In this document: piece by piece, positions 7,800 to 15,193 of the stretch | Layout of the letters: every line of letters begins with the position of its first letter | Position numbering within the stretch: the stretch's first letter is position 1 | Origin: a candidate division Hyd24-12 bacterium UBA6080 | GTDB lineage: Bacteria > Fermentibacterota > Fermentibacteria > Fermentibacterales > JCC-6 | Direction of reading: 5' to 3' | Length of the DNA: 64,000 nucleotides | Assembly (NCBI GenBank): GCA_002436025.1 | Contig: DIXM01000005.1 | Coordinates: 42,852 to 106,851 of the forward strand | Translations under genes and position numbers: made by a program | Notes under the pieces: model-generated | What the model saw: the letters and a program-made list of their open reading frames with translations, nothing else | What the model was told of the DNA's origin: nothing | Database searches by the model: none

Positions 7800-8618
7800 G
7801 TGAAAAAGCTACTTGTATCCGCATTGGTGCTTGGCATGATCGTTGTGTCGGGCTGCGCCGGGGACGACCCCACAGACCCGCAGGGCGACCTTCCCATCGT
7901 TCAGGACCTTGCCATCGGCACGGCCAGCGCCGGGAACAGCATCGTTCTTACCTGGTCCACCGTTCAGGACGTTGACGGCTACAGGATCTACTTCCGCGAA
8001 ACCACGGGCGGCACCTGGGGCGAAGTGGGCGACGTCGCCACAACCACCTTCACCCACACCGCAACCGTTGCCGGGTACTACACCGTTCTGGCCTACGAGG
8101 GCGATAACACCTCCGAGGGCTACTCCGCCGAGGTCAACACCCTTCCCAACATCGTCACCACAACCTACACCATCTACGACAACTACGCCCCCGCGGACTA
8201 CCACAGCGGCTTCATATTCGGCCCCACGGGCGGCCAGACCGGTTTCGCCAGTGAAGAGAGCTTCGAGCAGGACATCTACGCCTACGACCTCAGCAAGGGT
8301 GACTCCGAGGTCTGGCTCTTCTCCGGCGCCTACGGCCAGTTCGGTAACGGCAACCCCACATACATGGCAGATCCCGCCGGCACCTACGGCTACTGCAACC
8401 AGTACGGCACCGGCACCTGGTACGAGAGTTACCAGCTCTACTCTTCCGACAGCGCCGTCTTCTGCGCCCTTCCGTTCTCCGGCGGGAATGTCATCTATGT
8501 GAAGATGTACTCTCTCGCCATCGCCCCCGAACCCCAGAGCCAGAACGGCACCATGGTCAGCTTCCAGTACGAATACCAGGACATGGACAACGTCACCGTC
8601 TTCACCAGCAACTACTAA
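7800..8618 (+). CDS. Lipoprotein with N-terminal fibronectin type III-like domain
   Basis: GTG 7800, preceded by GAGAAAGGGG, begins a clear lipoprotein signal: MKKLLVSALVLGMIVVSGC with the lipobox VSGC, giving 272 residues. Residues about 30-110 form an FnIII-like sandwich (LTWSTVQDVDGYRIYFRET, then YYTVLAYEGDNTSEGYSAEV). The remaining 160 residues are rich in Tyr, Gly and Ser with no recognised domain. The D-P-x-G-x-L-P-I-V-x-x-L-A-I segment after the lipobox recurs in the lipoprotein at 60827-61609, so the two are paralogues. It has its own promoter and a strong terminator, so it is monocistronic and perhaps abundant. Function unknown; outer-membrane anchoring is inferred. Confidence 0.8.
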   Translation: MKKLLVSALVLGMIVVSGCAGDDPTDPQGDLPIVQDLAIGTASAGNSIVLTWSTVQDVDGYRIYFRETTGGTWGEVGDVATTTFTHTATVAGYYTVLAYEGDNTSEGYSAEVNTLPNIVTTTYTIYDNYAPADYHSGFIFGPTGGQTGFASEESFEQDIYAYDLSKGDSEVWLFSGAYGQFGNGNPTYMADPAGTYGYCNQYGTGTWYESYQLYSSDSAVFCALPFSGGNVIYVKMYSLAIAPEPQSQNGTMVSFQYEYQDMDNVTVFTSNY

Positions 8619-8636
8619 AACTCCGTTATCTTCACC

Positions 8637-8662
8637 GGGGGGGGCTTCGGCTCCCCCCTTTT
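8637..8662 (+). terminator. Rho-independent terminator after the lipoprotein gene
   Basis: Eight Gs plus C (8637-8645) pair with GCTCCCCCC (8650-8658) around a stabilising TTCG tetraloop, a nine-pair stem with one G-U, followed by TTTT. It lies 19 bases after the stop codon. Confidence 0.85.
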
Positions 8663-8680
8663 GCTTGGAGGATTTCACCC

Positions 8681-9466
8681 ATGCTACATGTAATGCTTGG
8701 CTCCCTTGTTCTTCTGGGCCAGCCCCTCATCCTCCAGAACCCCGACACACTTGTCACCCCGTCCAACGGGCTTCCTTCGGGTGTGGCCGGGGCCGTCTCA
8801 CGGGCGGCGGAACTGGACGGGGCCGTGTGGGGGATTGGGGTTATCGACCTCCGTGGGGGCGACAGCGTCACCCGCAACCTTTCCAGGCGTTTCAGACTCG
8901 ACATGCCCTCGCTTCCCCTGACTGCGATGGGGATAGCGCTCTCCAACTCAGGTGAGATACCGCTGGACAGCATGATTGGAAGGAACGAAAGGTTCTGGGA
9001 GAGGCTTCACTGGGCCCAGCAGGGCGGCAGGGGCATGTGCGCGGCGGCCATCTGGAGCATCCGCGAGACACGCATCGCGGAGTGGCTCAGCGCGGAAGGC
9101 TTCACGGGGACAGTAATCAACGGCGTCTACCTCGATACTCCCATACCCTACGAACCCGACCCAAACTACACAACCGTGGAAGACGCTCTGGGTTTTCTTG
9201 AGATAGTGTACCGGAACATCGAGAACAGGAATGCCCGGCGCATCGGCGACAACCCCCCCCTCTCCCAGGCCAACCGGGAAACCCTGGGAACCTCGAACAT
9301 GCTCTATGGCTGGTTCGATGAGACCGGTTCCTCGCGTCATATATTCCTGATAGTTCGGAAGCCCTCCGGGGAGGACTACGGCATAGTGATCCTCACCGAG
9401 AACCTGTGCTGCCCCGGGAAGGCCGACCTTGCTCTCAGCTTGATCTGGGATTCACTCAAGAACTGA
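8681..9466 (+). CDS. Secreted class A beta-lactamase-like protein, probably non-catalytic
   Basis: This 261-residue protein begins with a hydrophobic segment (MLHVMLGSLVLLGQPLIL) consistent with export. The pattern of a beta-lactamase/transpeptidase fold is visible: GVIDLRGGDSVTRNLSRRF ahead of a helix, a central helical region, and late strands RHIFLIVRKPSGEDYGIVIL. The place where the S-x-x-K nucleophile motif should be reads MPSLPL, so the catalytic Lys is absent. It may be a degenerate serine-hydrolase fold used for binding. The fold call is a judgement from pattern only. It lies 13 bases before argF and starts just after a terminator, so transcription probably begins in the short gap near 8663-8680. 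Confidence 0.5.
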   Translation: MLHVMLGSLVLLGQPLILQNPDTLVTPSNGLPSGVAGAVSRAAELDGAVWGIGVIDLRGGDSVTRNLSRRFRLDMPSLPLTAMGIALSNSGEIPLDSMIGRNERFWERLHWAQQGGRGMCAAAIWSIRETRIAEWLSAEGFTGTVINGVYLDTPIPYEPDPNYTTVEDALGFLEIVYRNIENRNARRIGDNPPLSQANRETLGTSNMLYGWFDETGSSRHIFLIVRKPSGEDYGIVILTENLCCPGKADLALSLIWDSLKN

Positions 9467-9479
9467 AAAGGGAGGAACA

Positions 9480-10418
9480 ATGGCAATCAACCTCAGGGGC
9501 AAAAGCCTGCTGACGCTACTGGACCTGAGCCCCGAGCAGATCCGGTACCTGCTTGACGTTTCGCACAACCTCAAGGCTGAAAGAACCGGTTTTCAGGTTT
9601 ACCAGCGCTTTCAGGGCAAGACACTGGCAATGCTTTTCGAGAAGCGCTCCACCCGCACCCGCTGCGCCTTCGAGACCGCCTTCGGCGAGGAGGGCGGGCA
9701 TCCGGTTTTCCTCTCCAGCGCCGACATTCAGCTCGGGGTCAAGGAGAGCATCGAGGACACCGCAAGGGTACTGGGACGCATGTTCGACGCCATAATGTTC
9801 CGGGGCTTCAGCCAGGAGATGGTGGAAGCGCTGGACGACTACTCGGGGGTGCCGGTCTACAACGCCCTGACCGACATGTACCACCCCACCCAGGTACTGG
9901 CAGACCTCATGACCATAGAAGAACACACCGGCGAGCTTCCCGGGCTTTCCCTGGTCTACGCCGGCGACGGCCGCAACAACATGGCGAACAGCCTGATGAT
10001 CGGATGCGCCAAGATGGGGCTGGACTGCACCATCCTGGCCCCCAAAGAGCTTCAGCCCGAGGGCGGGCTTCTTGAACGGGTGCGGGGTGTTGCGGCCGAC
10101 AGCGGCTGCGAGGTCAGGGTCACCGACAATCTCACCGAGGCCATCCCCGGCGCCGATGTGATCTACACCGACGTGTGGGCCAGCATGGGCGAGGAGGACA
10201 AGGCCAGGGAGAGGATCAATCTTCTCACCCCCTACCAGGTGAACCAGGAGATGCTTGACATGGCCGGGAACGACGTTCTCTTCATGCACTGCCTTCCGGC
10301 CGTGAAGGGCCAGGAAGTGACCTACGACGTTATCGAAGGCCCCAACTCCGTGGTATGGGACGAGGCCGAGAACAGGAAGCACACGATCAAGGCCCTCATG
10401 GTGGCCACACTTCTCTAG
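9480..10418 (+). CDS. argF: Ornithine carbamoyltransferase
   Basis: The enzyme makes citrulline from ornithine and carbamoyl phosphate in arginine synthesis. The 312-residue length is normal. The carbamoyl-phosphate motif S-T-R-T-R is intact (EKRSTRTRCAFE), followed by MFRGF, then HPTQVLADL, and the ornithine-side motifs DVWASMGEE and HCLP near the C-terminus. The D-x-W-x-S-M-G loop separates it from aspartate carbamoyltransferase and acetylornithine variants. A GGGAGG ribosome-binding site precedes the ATG. No other arginine gene is adjacent, so the gene sits apart from a classical arg operon. Confidence 0.96.
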   Translation: MAINLRGKSLLTLLDLSPEQIRYLLDVSHNLKAERTGFQVYQRFQGKTLAMLFEKRSTRTRCAFETAFGEEGGHPVFLSSADIQLGVKESIEDTARVLGRMFDAIMFRGFSQEMVEALDDYSGVPVYNALTDMYHPTQVLADLMTIEEHTGELPGLSLVYAGDGRNNMANSLMIGCAKMGLDCTILAPKELQPEGGLLERVRGVAADSGCEVRVTDNLTEAIPGADVIYTDVWASMGEEDKARERINLLTPYQVNQEMLDMAGNDVLFMHCLPAVKGQEVTYDVIEGPNSVVWDEAENRKHTIKALMVATLL

Positions 10419-10442
10419 CTTCCGGGAAACGGCCGGTAACTG

Positions 10443-11294
10443 ATGAGGGCTTCGCCGGGCGATGTCACGGTTCTCACCGTGGCTGCCAACAGCGGCGAAG
10501 CCCTTCTCAACTGGAGGGACGCCTGGACCCCCTCGGGGTGCCGCCTGCTTGTGGCCGACAACGGCTCGTCCGACGGCAGCGCCGGGAAGTCGGGCGTACC
10601 CGTGATCCAGACCGGCGGCAACGTGGGGTTCGGTGCCGGTGTGAACGCCGCGGCCCGGGCGTGCGACACCCCCCTCATACTCGTCACCAACCCCGACACC
10701 GTTCCCGAAACCCCGGCCTCACTCGCGGCCCTGATGGATTTTCACAAGGCGGGGTCCATCTCCGGAGCACTCCTGCTTGACGGCTCGGGAAAGCGGACCG
10801 CTTCGGGCGGCCGATGGCCAACTGTTCCATGGGTCGCGGCCCAGGTTTTCCTGAGGGCGAAACCCCTCTGGGATGGAACGCCCCCGAACTGGGTCCAGGG
10901 CGCCCTGATCCTTGCGGAAAGGTCGACCTTTCTTGAAACGCTCGGGGGTTTTCACAGGGACTACCCCCTTTACTTCGAGGATGTGGACCTCTGCGCAAGG
11001 GCTTTTGCGAAGTCGGTCGAGACACGTTTCTGTGACGGCGCCCGGTTCGTTCACCGGGAGGGAACCGGGGCTCCGGCCGCGGGCGCAGTGAGGCTTGCCT
11101 GCTTTCACTGGGGGATGTGGAAGTGGTTCGACCTGAACCGGCCACGCTCATCCGATTTGGTGCGCCGGCTTGTGATGCTGAAGTGCCTGGTCCGGATGGC
11201 CTTTTTTCCCGAGTCTTCGCCTGAGCGGCATGGTTATGCCGCTGCGCTTTCAGCCCTCAGGGTCAGGGTGGCTCCGAAGCTGCCGCGTCTTTAG
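10443..11294 (+). CDS. Family 2 glycosyltransferase
   Basis: The 283-residue protein has the GT-A layout of rhamnosyltransferase-like GT2 enzymes: VTVLTVAANSGEALL, VADNGSSDGSA for the nucleotide, NVGFGAGVNAA, and LVTNPDTVP with the metal-binding D-x-D equivalent (NPD). A later FHRDYPLYFEDVDLCARA carries the acidic E-D-V-D catalytic segment. It should transfer an activated sugar to a lipid-linked or surface glycan at the inner membrane face. It starts 24 bases after argF. Acceptor and donor cannot be deduced. Confidence 0.85.
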   Translation: MRASPGDVTVLTVAANSGEALLNWRDAWTPSGCRLLVADNGSSDGSAGKSGVPVIQTGGNVGFGAGVNAAARACDTPLILVTNPDTVPETPASLAALMDFHKAGSISGALLLDGSGKRTASGGRWPTVPWVAAQVFLRAKPLWDGTPPNWVQGALILAERSTFLETLGGFHRDYPLYFEDVDLCARAFAKSVETRFCDGARFVHREGTGAPAAGAVRLACFHWGMWKWFDLNRPRSSDLVRRLVMLKCLVRMAFFPESSPERHGYAAALSALRVRVAPKLPRL

Positions 11295-11329
11295 AAACCT
11301 GAAGCAGCAGTTTCCCGGTTTCTGCTTCA
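11294..11329. terminator. Possible bidirectional hairpin between convergent genes
   Basis: TGAAGCAG (11300-11307) pairs with CTGCTTCA (11322-11329); an alternative pairing uses GAAACC (11294-11299) and GGTTTC (11317-11322). It lies exactly between the converging glycosyltransferase and rsgA genes. No U-run follows in either direction, so terminator function is only plausible. Confidence 0.35.
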
Positions 11330-12247
11330 TTCCCGAACGCCTCCGGGGCGTCCCTCCCTTATCTCGCCAAGCAGCTTCAGATAGGAGTCGTAACGCTCCC
11401 GATCTATCGAACCGGATGCAACGCCGTCACGAACAGGGCACCCGGGTTCGGAGTCGTGCAGGCAGTTCCTGTAACGGCACGGCTCGAGCCCCCTGAACTC
11501 GGGAAAACACAGCCAGAGTTCCCCGGCCGGTATGTGTTCGATGGAAAAGGCCCTCAGTCCAGGGGTGTCCATCATCCAGGTGTCGCCCCACAAATGCAGC
11601 AGCCTGGCAGCCACCGTGGTGTGGCGCCCGCGGGATGTCTTCTGGTTCAGCGCGCCCACCGCCAGATCAAGCCGGGGGTTCAGCAGCATGGCGACGGATG
11701 TCTTGCCCGCCCCGGAAGGGCCCGTGAGAACCACGGTCTGCCCTTCGATGAATGTTGAAAGCTGTTCCATGCCCATGCCGGTTTTTGCCGAGACCGTCAG
11801 GACCCGGTAACCCGCCCCGTCTCCATACACCCTTTGTATCTCTGTCAGTGAGGCGGCTTCGGGGTCCGCAGCCAGATCGGTCTTGTTCAGAACGACCGAG
11901 CAATTGAGCCCTGTATGCTCCGCGGAAGCCAGGACCCTGTCCAGAAATCCCCTTCTGAGGGCTGGTGAACAGATCGATGCCACCACCAGCACCCTGTCGA
12001 TGTTGGCGGCCAGGACCTGGGGTTTGCCGAGAGGTGATGTGCGGGTGAGGACGCTTGTTCTTTCCGCGATGGATGTCACGCGCCATCTGGGGCTTTCAGG
12101 GACGGCCTCGACAACATCGCCGCACACCGGTCCGCCGGAATCACGATAAACCACGCCCGAGACGGAAGCCTTGACCGTTTCACCGCCGGGCAGGGCTAGG
12201 ACAACTCCCCTTCTTCCAGCTGACTGCACCCGTATTCGTGCAGTCAT
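11327..12247 (-). CDS. rsgA: Ribosome biogenesis GTPase RsgA
   Basis: RsgA is a circularly permuted GTPase that helps finish the 30S ribosomal subunit. After an OB-fold domain, the G motifs appear in permuted order: NKTD (G4), GPSGAGKTS (G1, P-loop), then DTPG (G3). The C-terminal zinc finger is present as CRYRNCLHDSEPGC. The chosen ATG at 12247 overlaps the upstream stop by ATGA and gives 306 residues; the open frame extends 20 codons further upstream but lacks homology there. It closes the minus-strand operon that contains eno and the ftsB-like gene. Confidence 0.94.
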   Translation of the reverse strand: MTARIRVQSAGRRGVVLALPGGETVKASVSGVVYRDSGGPVCGDVVEAVPESPRWRVTSIAERTSVLTRTSPLGKPQVLAANIDRVLVVASICSPALRRGFLDRVLASAEHTGLNCSVVLNKTDLAADPEAASLTEIQRVYGDGAGYRVLTVSAKTGMGMEQLSTFIEGQTVVLTGPSGAGKTSVAMLLNPRLDLAVGALNQKTSRGRHTTVAARLLHLWGDTWMMDTPGLRAFSIEHIPAGELWLCFPEFRGLEPCRYRNCLHDSEPGCPVRDGVASGSIDRERYDSYLKLLGEIREGRPGGVRE

Positions 12248-13545
12248 TGTGACCGGTGTGGTGAGATGTCGAACAAAGGTATCCTTCCCGACAGTGTTTC
12301 GATCCATGCGCCGGCATGGTCGGACAGGTAGAAGTCATCCCTGAAGATAACGATTGCCGTCACCCCGTGGTTCAGCAGGTCGTCCTCACCGGCGCCCTCC
12401 CAAACCGCTTTGTCCAGGGCGATGTACCTTTCAGGAAAACTCCTGCCGCCATCCAGAAGGGCCAGCCTGGGAGCGACAAGTTCGTTCGCCGCTATGATGC
12501 CCTCCGGCAGTGATGCCGAGACTGCCCTGAGGTTGCGGTCGAGCGCCGACTCGGTTTGCCAGGAATCCACAGTCTCTGTCCAGGGAAGAACCGCTCCTGT
12601 CAAACATAGCGCAACGGCCACCACGCGGCCTTTATCCCTGAATTGATCGAGAACAGCTCCCATGGCGAAGGGAACCGCCAGCAACAGGACCTGGTCCGCG
12701 TAACGGGGAAGGACCAGGCTTCCATACGCCAGTCCCGCCCACAGCAGGAGAAAGTCAAGCAGAACCGGGAACTTCAGCTCCCAGTTCCCCAGCCTGGTCA
12801 GAAGAACGGCGAGAGGAAGAGGTCCGAGAACTGCAGCAGCCCTGAGAAGGAGCCACGGAACGTAAGTCACCACATTTGGTGTTTCGTACCCCATGGAGGT
12901 CACGCAGTAACGGATCTGGCGTCCCGACCAGAAGAGGTCTCCGCAGGCAAGGGTGTTGATCATTGCCCACAACCCGGCGGACAGGGCAACTGTAAGGATC
13001 GCGGGGAGACTCCTTCTTCCAAGCGCGTGCCACGCTCCGAAGATGAACCCCTCGGGGCGCACCAAAGACGACAGAGCGAAGGCTGCGGATGAGTTGCGGG
13101 ATGTTCCCAGGAAAAGGAGCGCCAGGAAGGGCACCGCCGGGCTTCTGGTGATGCAGAGGTTCAGAAACACAGGGTTGATCCCCAGGAATACTCCCGTCAG
13201 GGCTCCGGGCAACCCACCGCCCGCCGTTTTCATGGCGCCGAAAAGCACCGCCCAGGAAAGCCCGAGCCATAACATGCCTTCGATGAACGGCCCCGACAGG
13301 ATACCCACGACGCCAAGAAACAGGTCACCGGGCTTCGGGACAGTGTTGGGGTAGAAAGCCCGCCAGTCGTCAAACACACCATCGGGGGAGATTACAAGCC
13401 TGCCCTCCCGGATCAGCTGCCCTGCCCACAGTGAATGTGCCGCCCTGTCGGAATCAGGCAGCGGACCAACAAGCACCGTCAGAACAACAAGGGGCGCCAT
13501 GCAAAGCAGCGACAGCACCGGTTTGGGCAGGGATGTCTTTATCAC
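12244..13545 (-). CDS. Polytopic membrane protein, GT-C glycosyltransferase-like
   Basis: The 433-residue protein has roughly ten hydrophobic helices. After the first helix comes PLPDSDRAAHSLWAGQLIREG, an acidic first periplasmic loop like those of GT-C sugar transferases that use lipid-phosphate donors. A soluble C-terminal domain of about 120 residues follows the last helix. It overlaps the ftsB-like gene and rsgA by four bases each, so it is translated within that operon. It might add sugar to a lipid carrier or to secreted proteins, but no catalytic family can be assigned with confidence. Confidence 0.6.
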   Translation of the reverse strand: MIKTSLPKPVLSLLCMAPLVVLTVLVGPLPDSDRAAHSLWAGQLIREGRLVISPDGVFDDWRAFYPNTVPKPGDLFLGVVGILSGPFIEGMLWLGLSWAVLFGAMKTAGGGLPGALTGVFLGINPVFLNLCITRSPAVPFLALLFLGTSRNSSAAFALSSLVRPEGFIFGAWHALGRRSLPAILTVALSAGLWAMINTLACGDLFWSGRQIRYCVTSMGYETPNVVTYVPWLLLRAAAVLGPLPLAVLLTRLGNWELKFPVLLDFLLLWAGLAYGSLVLPRYADQVLLLAVPFAMGAVLDQFRDKGRVVAVALCLTGAVLPWTETVDSWQTESALDRNLRAVSASLPEGIIAANELVAPRLALLDGGRSFPERYIALDKAVWEGAGEDDLLNHGVTAIVIFRDDFYLSDHAGAWIETLSGRIPLFDISPHRSQ

Positions 13546-13877
13546 TCCGGGTCCACGAACCTCACGATGTGCTCATCGGGTCTTCCCCACCCGAGAACTT
13601 CCCTGACGCGGATTTCCATGAAGAGGGAATCGGTCGTGAGCCTTCGGGCGCACTCCTCGAGAGAGTCCAACTGCGCCGCCCGGGACTCGAGTTCTCTCTC
13701 CGTCTCCTGCATCTGGATCTGCAGCCTCCTGTTGGCGAGAAACCCGTTCCTGTTGAAAAGGACCAGGGCGGCGGTTACCAGGAGAAGAACAGCTAGCACC
13801 AGGGCGACGTAACGCCCCCGAACCGCTTTTTCCGATCCGACCGCTGCCCGGGTCAAACTCAGTCCCTTCCCGCCCAT
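13542..13877 (-). CDS. FtsB/DivIC-like septum formation protein
   Basis: This 111-residue protein has a single membrane helix (YVALVLAVLLLVTAALVLF) after a short basic N-terminus, then a coiled coil (RRLQIQMQETERELESRAAQ) and a short C-terminal tail. This is the FtsB/DivIC architecture that bridges FtsL and FtsQ in the divisome. The location right after eno is the classical ftsB position in many bacteria. I chose ATG 13877, which overlaps the eno stop; a TTG immediately after it is an alternative. The longer open frame upstream lies within eno and is not used. Confidence 0.8.
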   Translation of the reverse strand: MGGKGLSLTRAAVGSEKAVRGRYVALVLAVLLLVTAALVLFNRNGFLANRRLQIQMQETERELESRAAQLDSLEECARRLTTDSLFMEIRVREVLGWGRPDEHIVRFVDPE

Positions 13878-15136
13878 GGTCCGGCATAGAGGGCGGAAAC
13901 CCCCAGGTCCTCTTCGATACGAAGGAGCTGGTTGTACTTTTCGGTCCGCTCGCTTCTGCATACCGAGCCTGTTTTTATGAAACCGGTTCCCGTGGCCACA
14001 GCGAGGTCTGCTATGTAGGAGTCGGAGGTTTCACCGCTTCTGTGGCTTACCACGGCCCTCATTCCAGCCCTGTGGGCCATCTCGATGGCGCCAAGAGTTT
14101 CGCTCACTGTGCCTATCTGGTTAAGCTTGATGAGGATAGCATTTGCGGCACCGGTCTCGATGCCCTGTCTGAGCCTTTTCGCGTTGGTGACGAAAAGGTC
14201 GTCGCCGACGATGTGTATCTTTCGGCCAAGCTTTTCGTTCATGGTTCGAAAGCCATCCCAGTCATCCTCGGCCAGGCCGTCCTCGATGCTTATGATGGGG
14301 AACTCGTTGACAAGGTCCGCCCAGTAGTCTACCATTTCAGAGCTGCTGAAGCCGTCGGTCCGCTCGCCGTTCATCGTGTAGCGCCCGTTGCGATAGAAGC
14401 CGCTGGCGGCCGGATCGAGGGCAATGAAGATGTCTTTGCCGGGGGTGTATCCTGCCTTCTCGACCGATTCGAGGATGAAACGCAGGACCGCCCGGTTGTC
14501 CGGAAGGTCGGGCGCCAACCCTCCCTCGTCACCGACCGCAGTGGGCATGTTCCTTTCGGCGGCAAGTTTTTTCAGCGCTGCGAACACTTCGGCGCCGGCC
14601 CGGAGGGCTCTGCTGAAGGTCTGAAAACCAGCAGGTACGATCATGAACTCCTGAAGGTCGATCATGTTCGAGGCATGCGCCCCTCCGTTGAGAATATTCA
14701 TCATTGGGACCGGAAGCACCCTTGCCATCGGTCCGCCCAGGTAACGGTAGAGTGGCAGGCCAAGGCTGTCGGCGGCCGCCCGGGAGACGGCCATCGAAAC
14801 GCTGAGGATGGCGTTGGCGCCAAGTTCGGACTTGTTTGCGGTTCCGTCCATCTCGATCATGATCCGGTCGAGTTCGTACTGCTCCAGCGCGGACATGCCC
14901 ACGACTGCGGGTCCTATCCTGTTCATCACATTGAAGACCGCCCTGGAAACCCCCTTGCCACCGAAGACCTCGCCCCCGTCCCGAAGCTCGCAGGCTTCGT
15001 GTTCGCCCGTGGAGGCACCGCTGGGTACAGCGGCCCGCCCGAACGACCCGTCTTCCAGGTGGACATCGGTTTCCAGTGTCGGGTTGCCCCTGGAATCAAG
15101 GATCTGTCTCGAGTGAACAACGGCTATTTCGGACAT
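13859..15136 (-). CDS. eno: Enolase
   Basis: Enolase interconverts 2-phosphoglycerate and phosphoenolpyruvate. The 425-residue sequence is full length. It shows SRQILDSRGNPT at the N-terminus, the mobile catalytic loop PSGASTGEHEA, GDEGGLAP with the catalytic Glu, the magnesium ligands in ALDPAAS, SIEDGLAEDD and VGDDLFVTN, the catalytic Lys in LIKLNQIGT, and VVSHRSGETSD. GAAGGGAAACG precedes the ATG. It lies 57 bases after the HD-GYP gene and leads into the ftsB-like gene. Confidence 0.97.
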   Translation of the reverse strand: MSEIAVVHSRQILDSRGNPTLETDVHLEDGSFGRAAVPSGASTGEHEACELRDGGEVFGGKGVSRAVFNVMNRIGPAVVGMSALEQYELDRIMIEMDGTANKSELGANAILSVSMAVSRAAADSLGLPLYRYLGGPMARVLPVPMMNILNGGAHASNMIDLQEFMIVPAGFQTFSRALRAGAEVFAALKKLAAERNMPTAVGDEGGLAPDLPDNRAVLRFILESVEKAGYTPGKDIFIALDPAASGFYRNGRYTMNGERTDGFSSSEMVDYWADLVNEFPIISIEDGLAEDDWDGFRTMNEKLGRKIHIVGDDLFVTNAKRLRQGIETGAANAILIKLNQIGTVSETLGAIEMAHRAGMRAVVSHRSGETSDSYIADLAVATGTGFIKTGSVCRSERTEKYNQLLRIEEDLGVSALYAGPWAGRD

Positions 15137-15193
15137 TTACGTTTCCCTTCATGGTATTTTGCTTTCAAGGGAGGGGTTGCTCCGGCTGGCGCA

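Noticed and set aside
7809..8678. 289-codon minus-strand open frame opposite the FnIII lipoprotein
   Set aside because: Gly/Val-rich mirror of the lipoprotein, which has a signal peptide, promoter and terminator on the plus strand.
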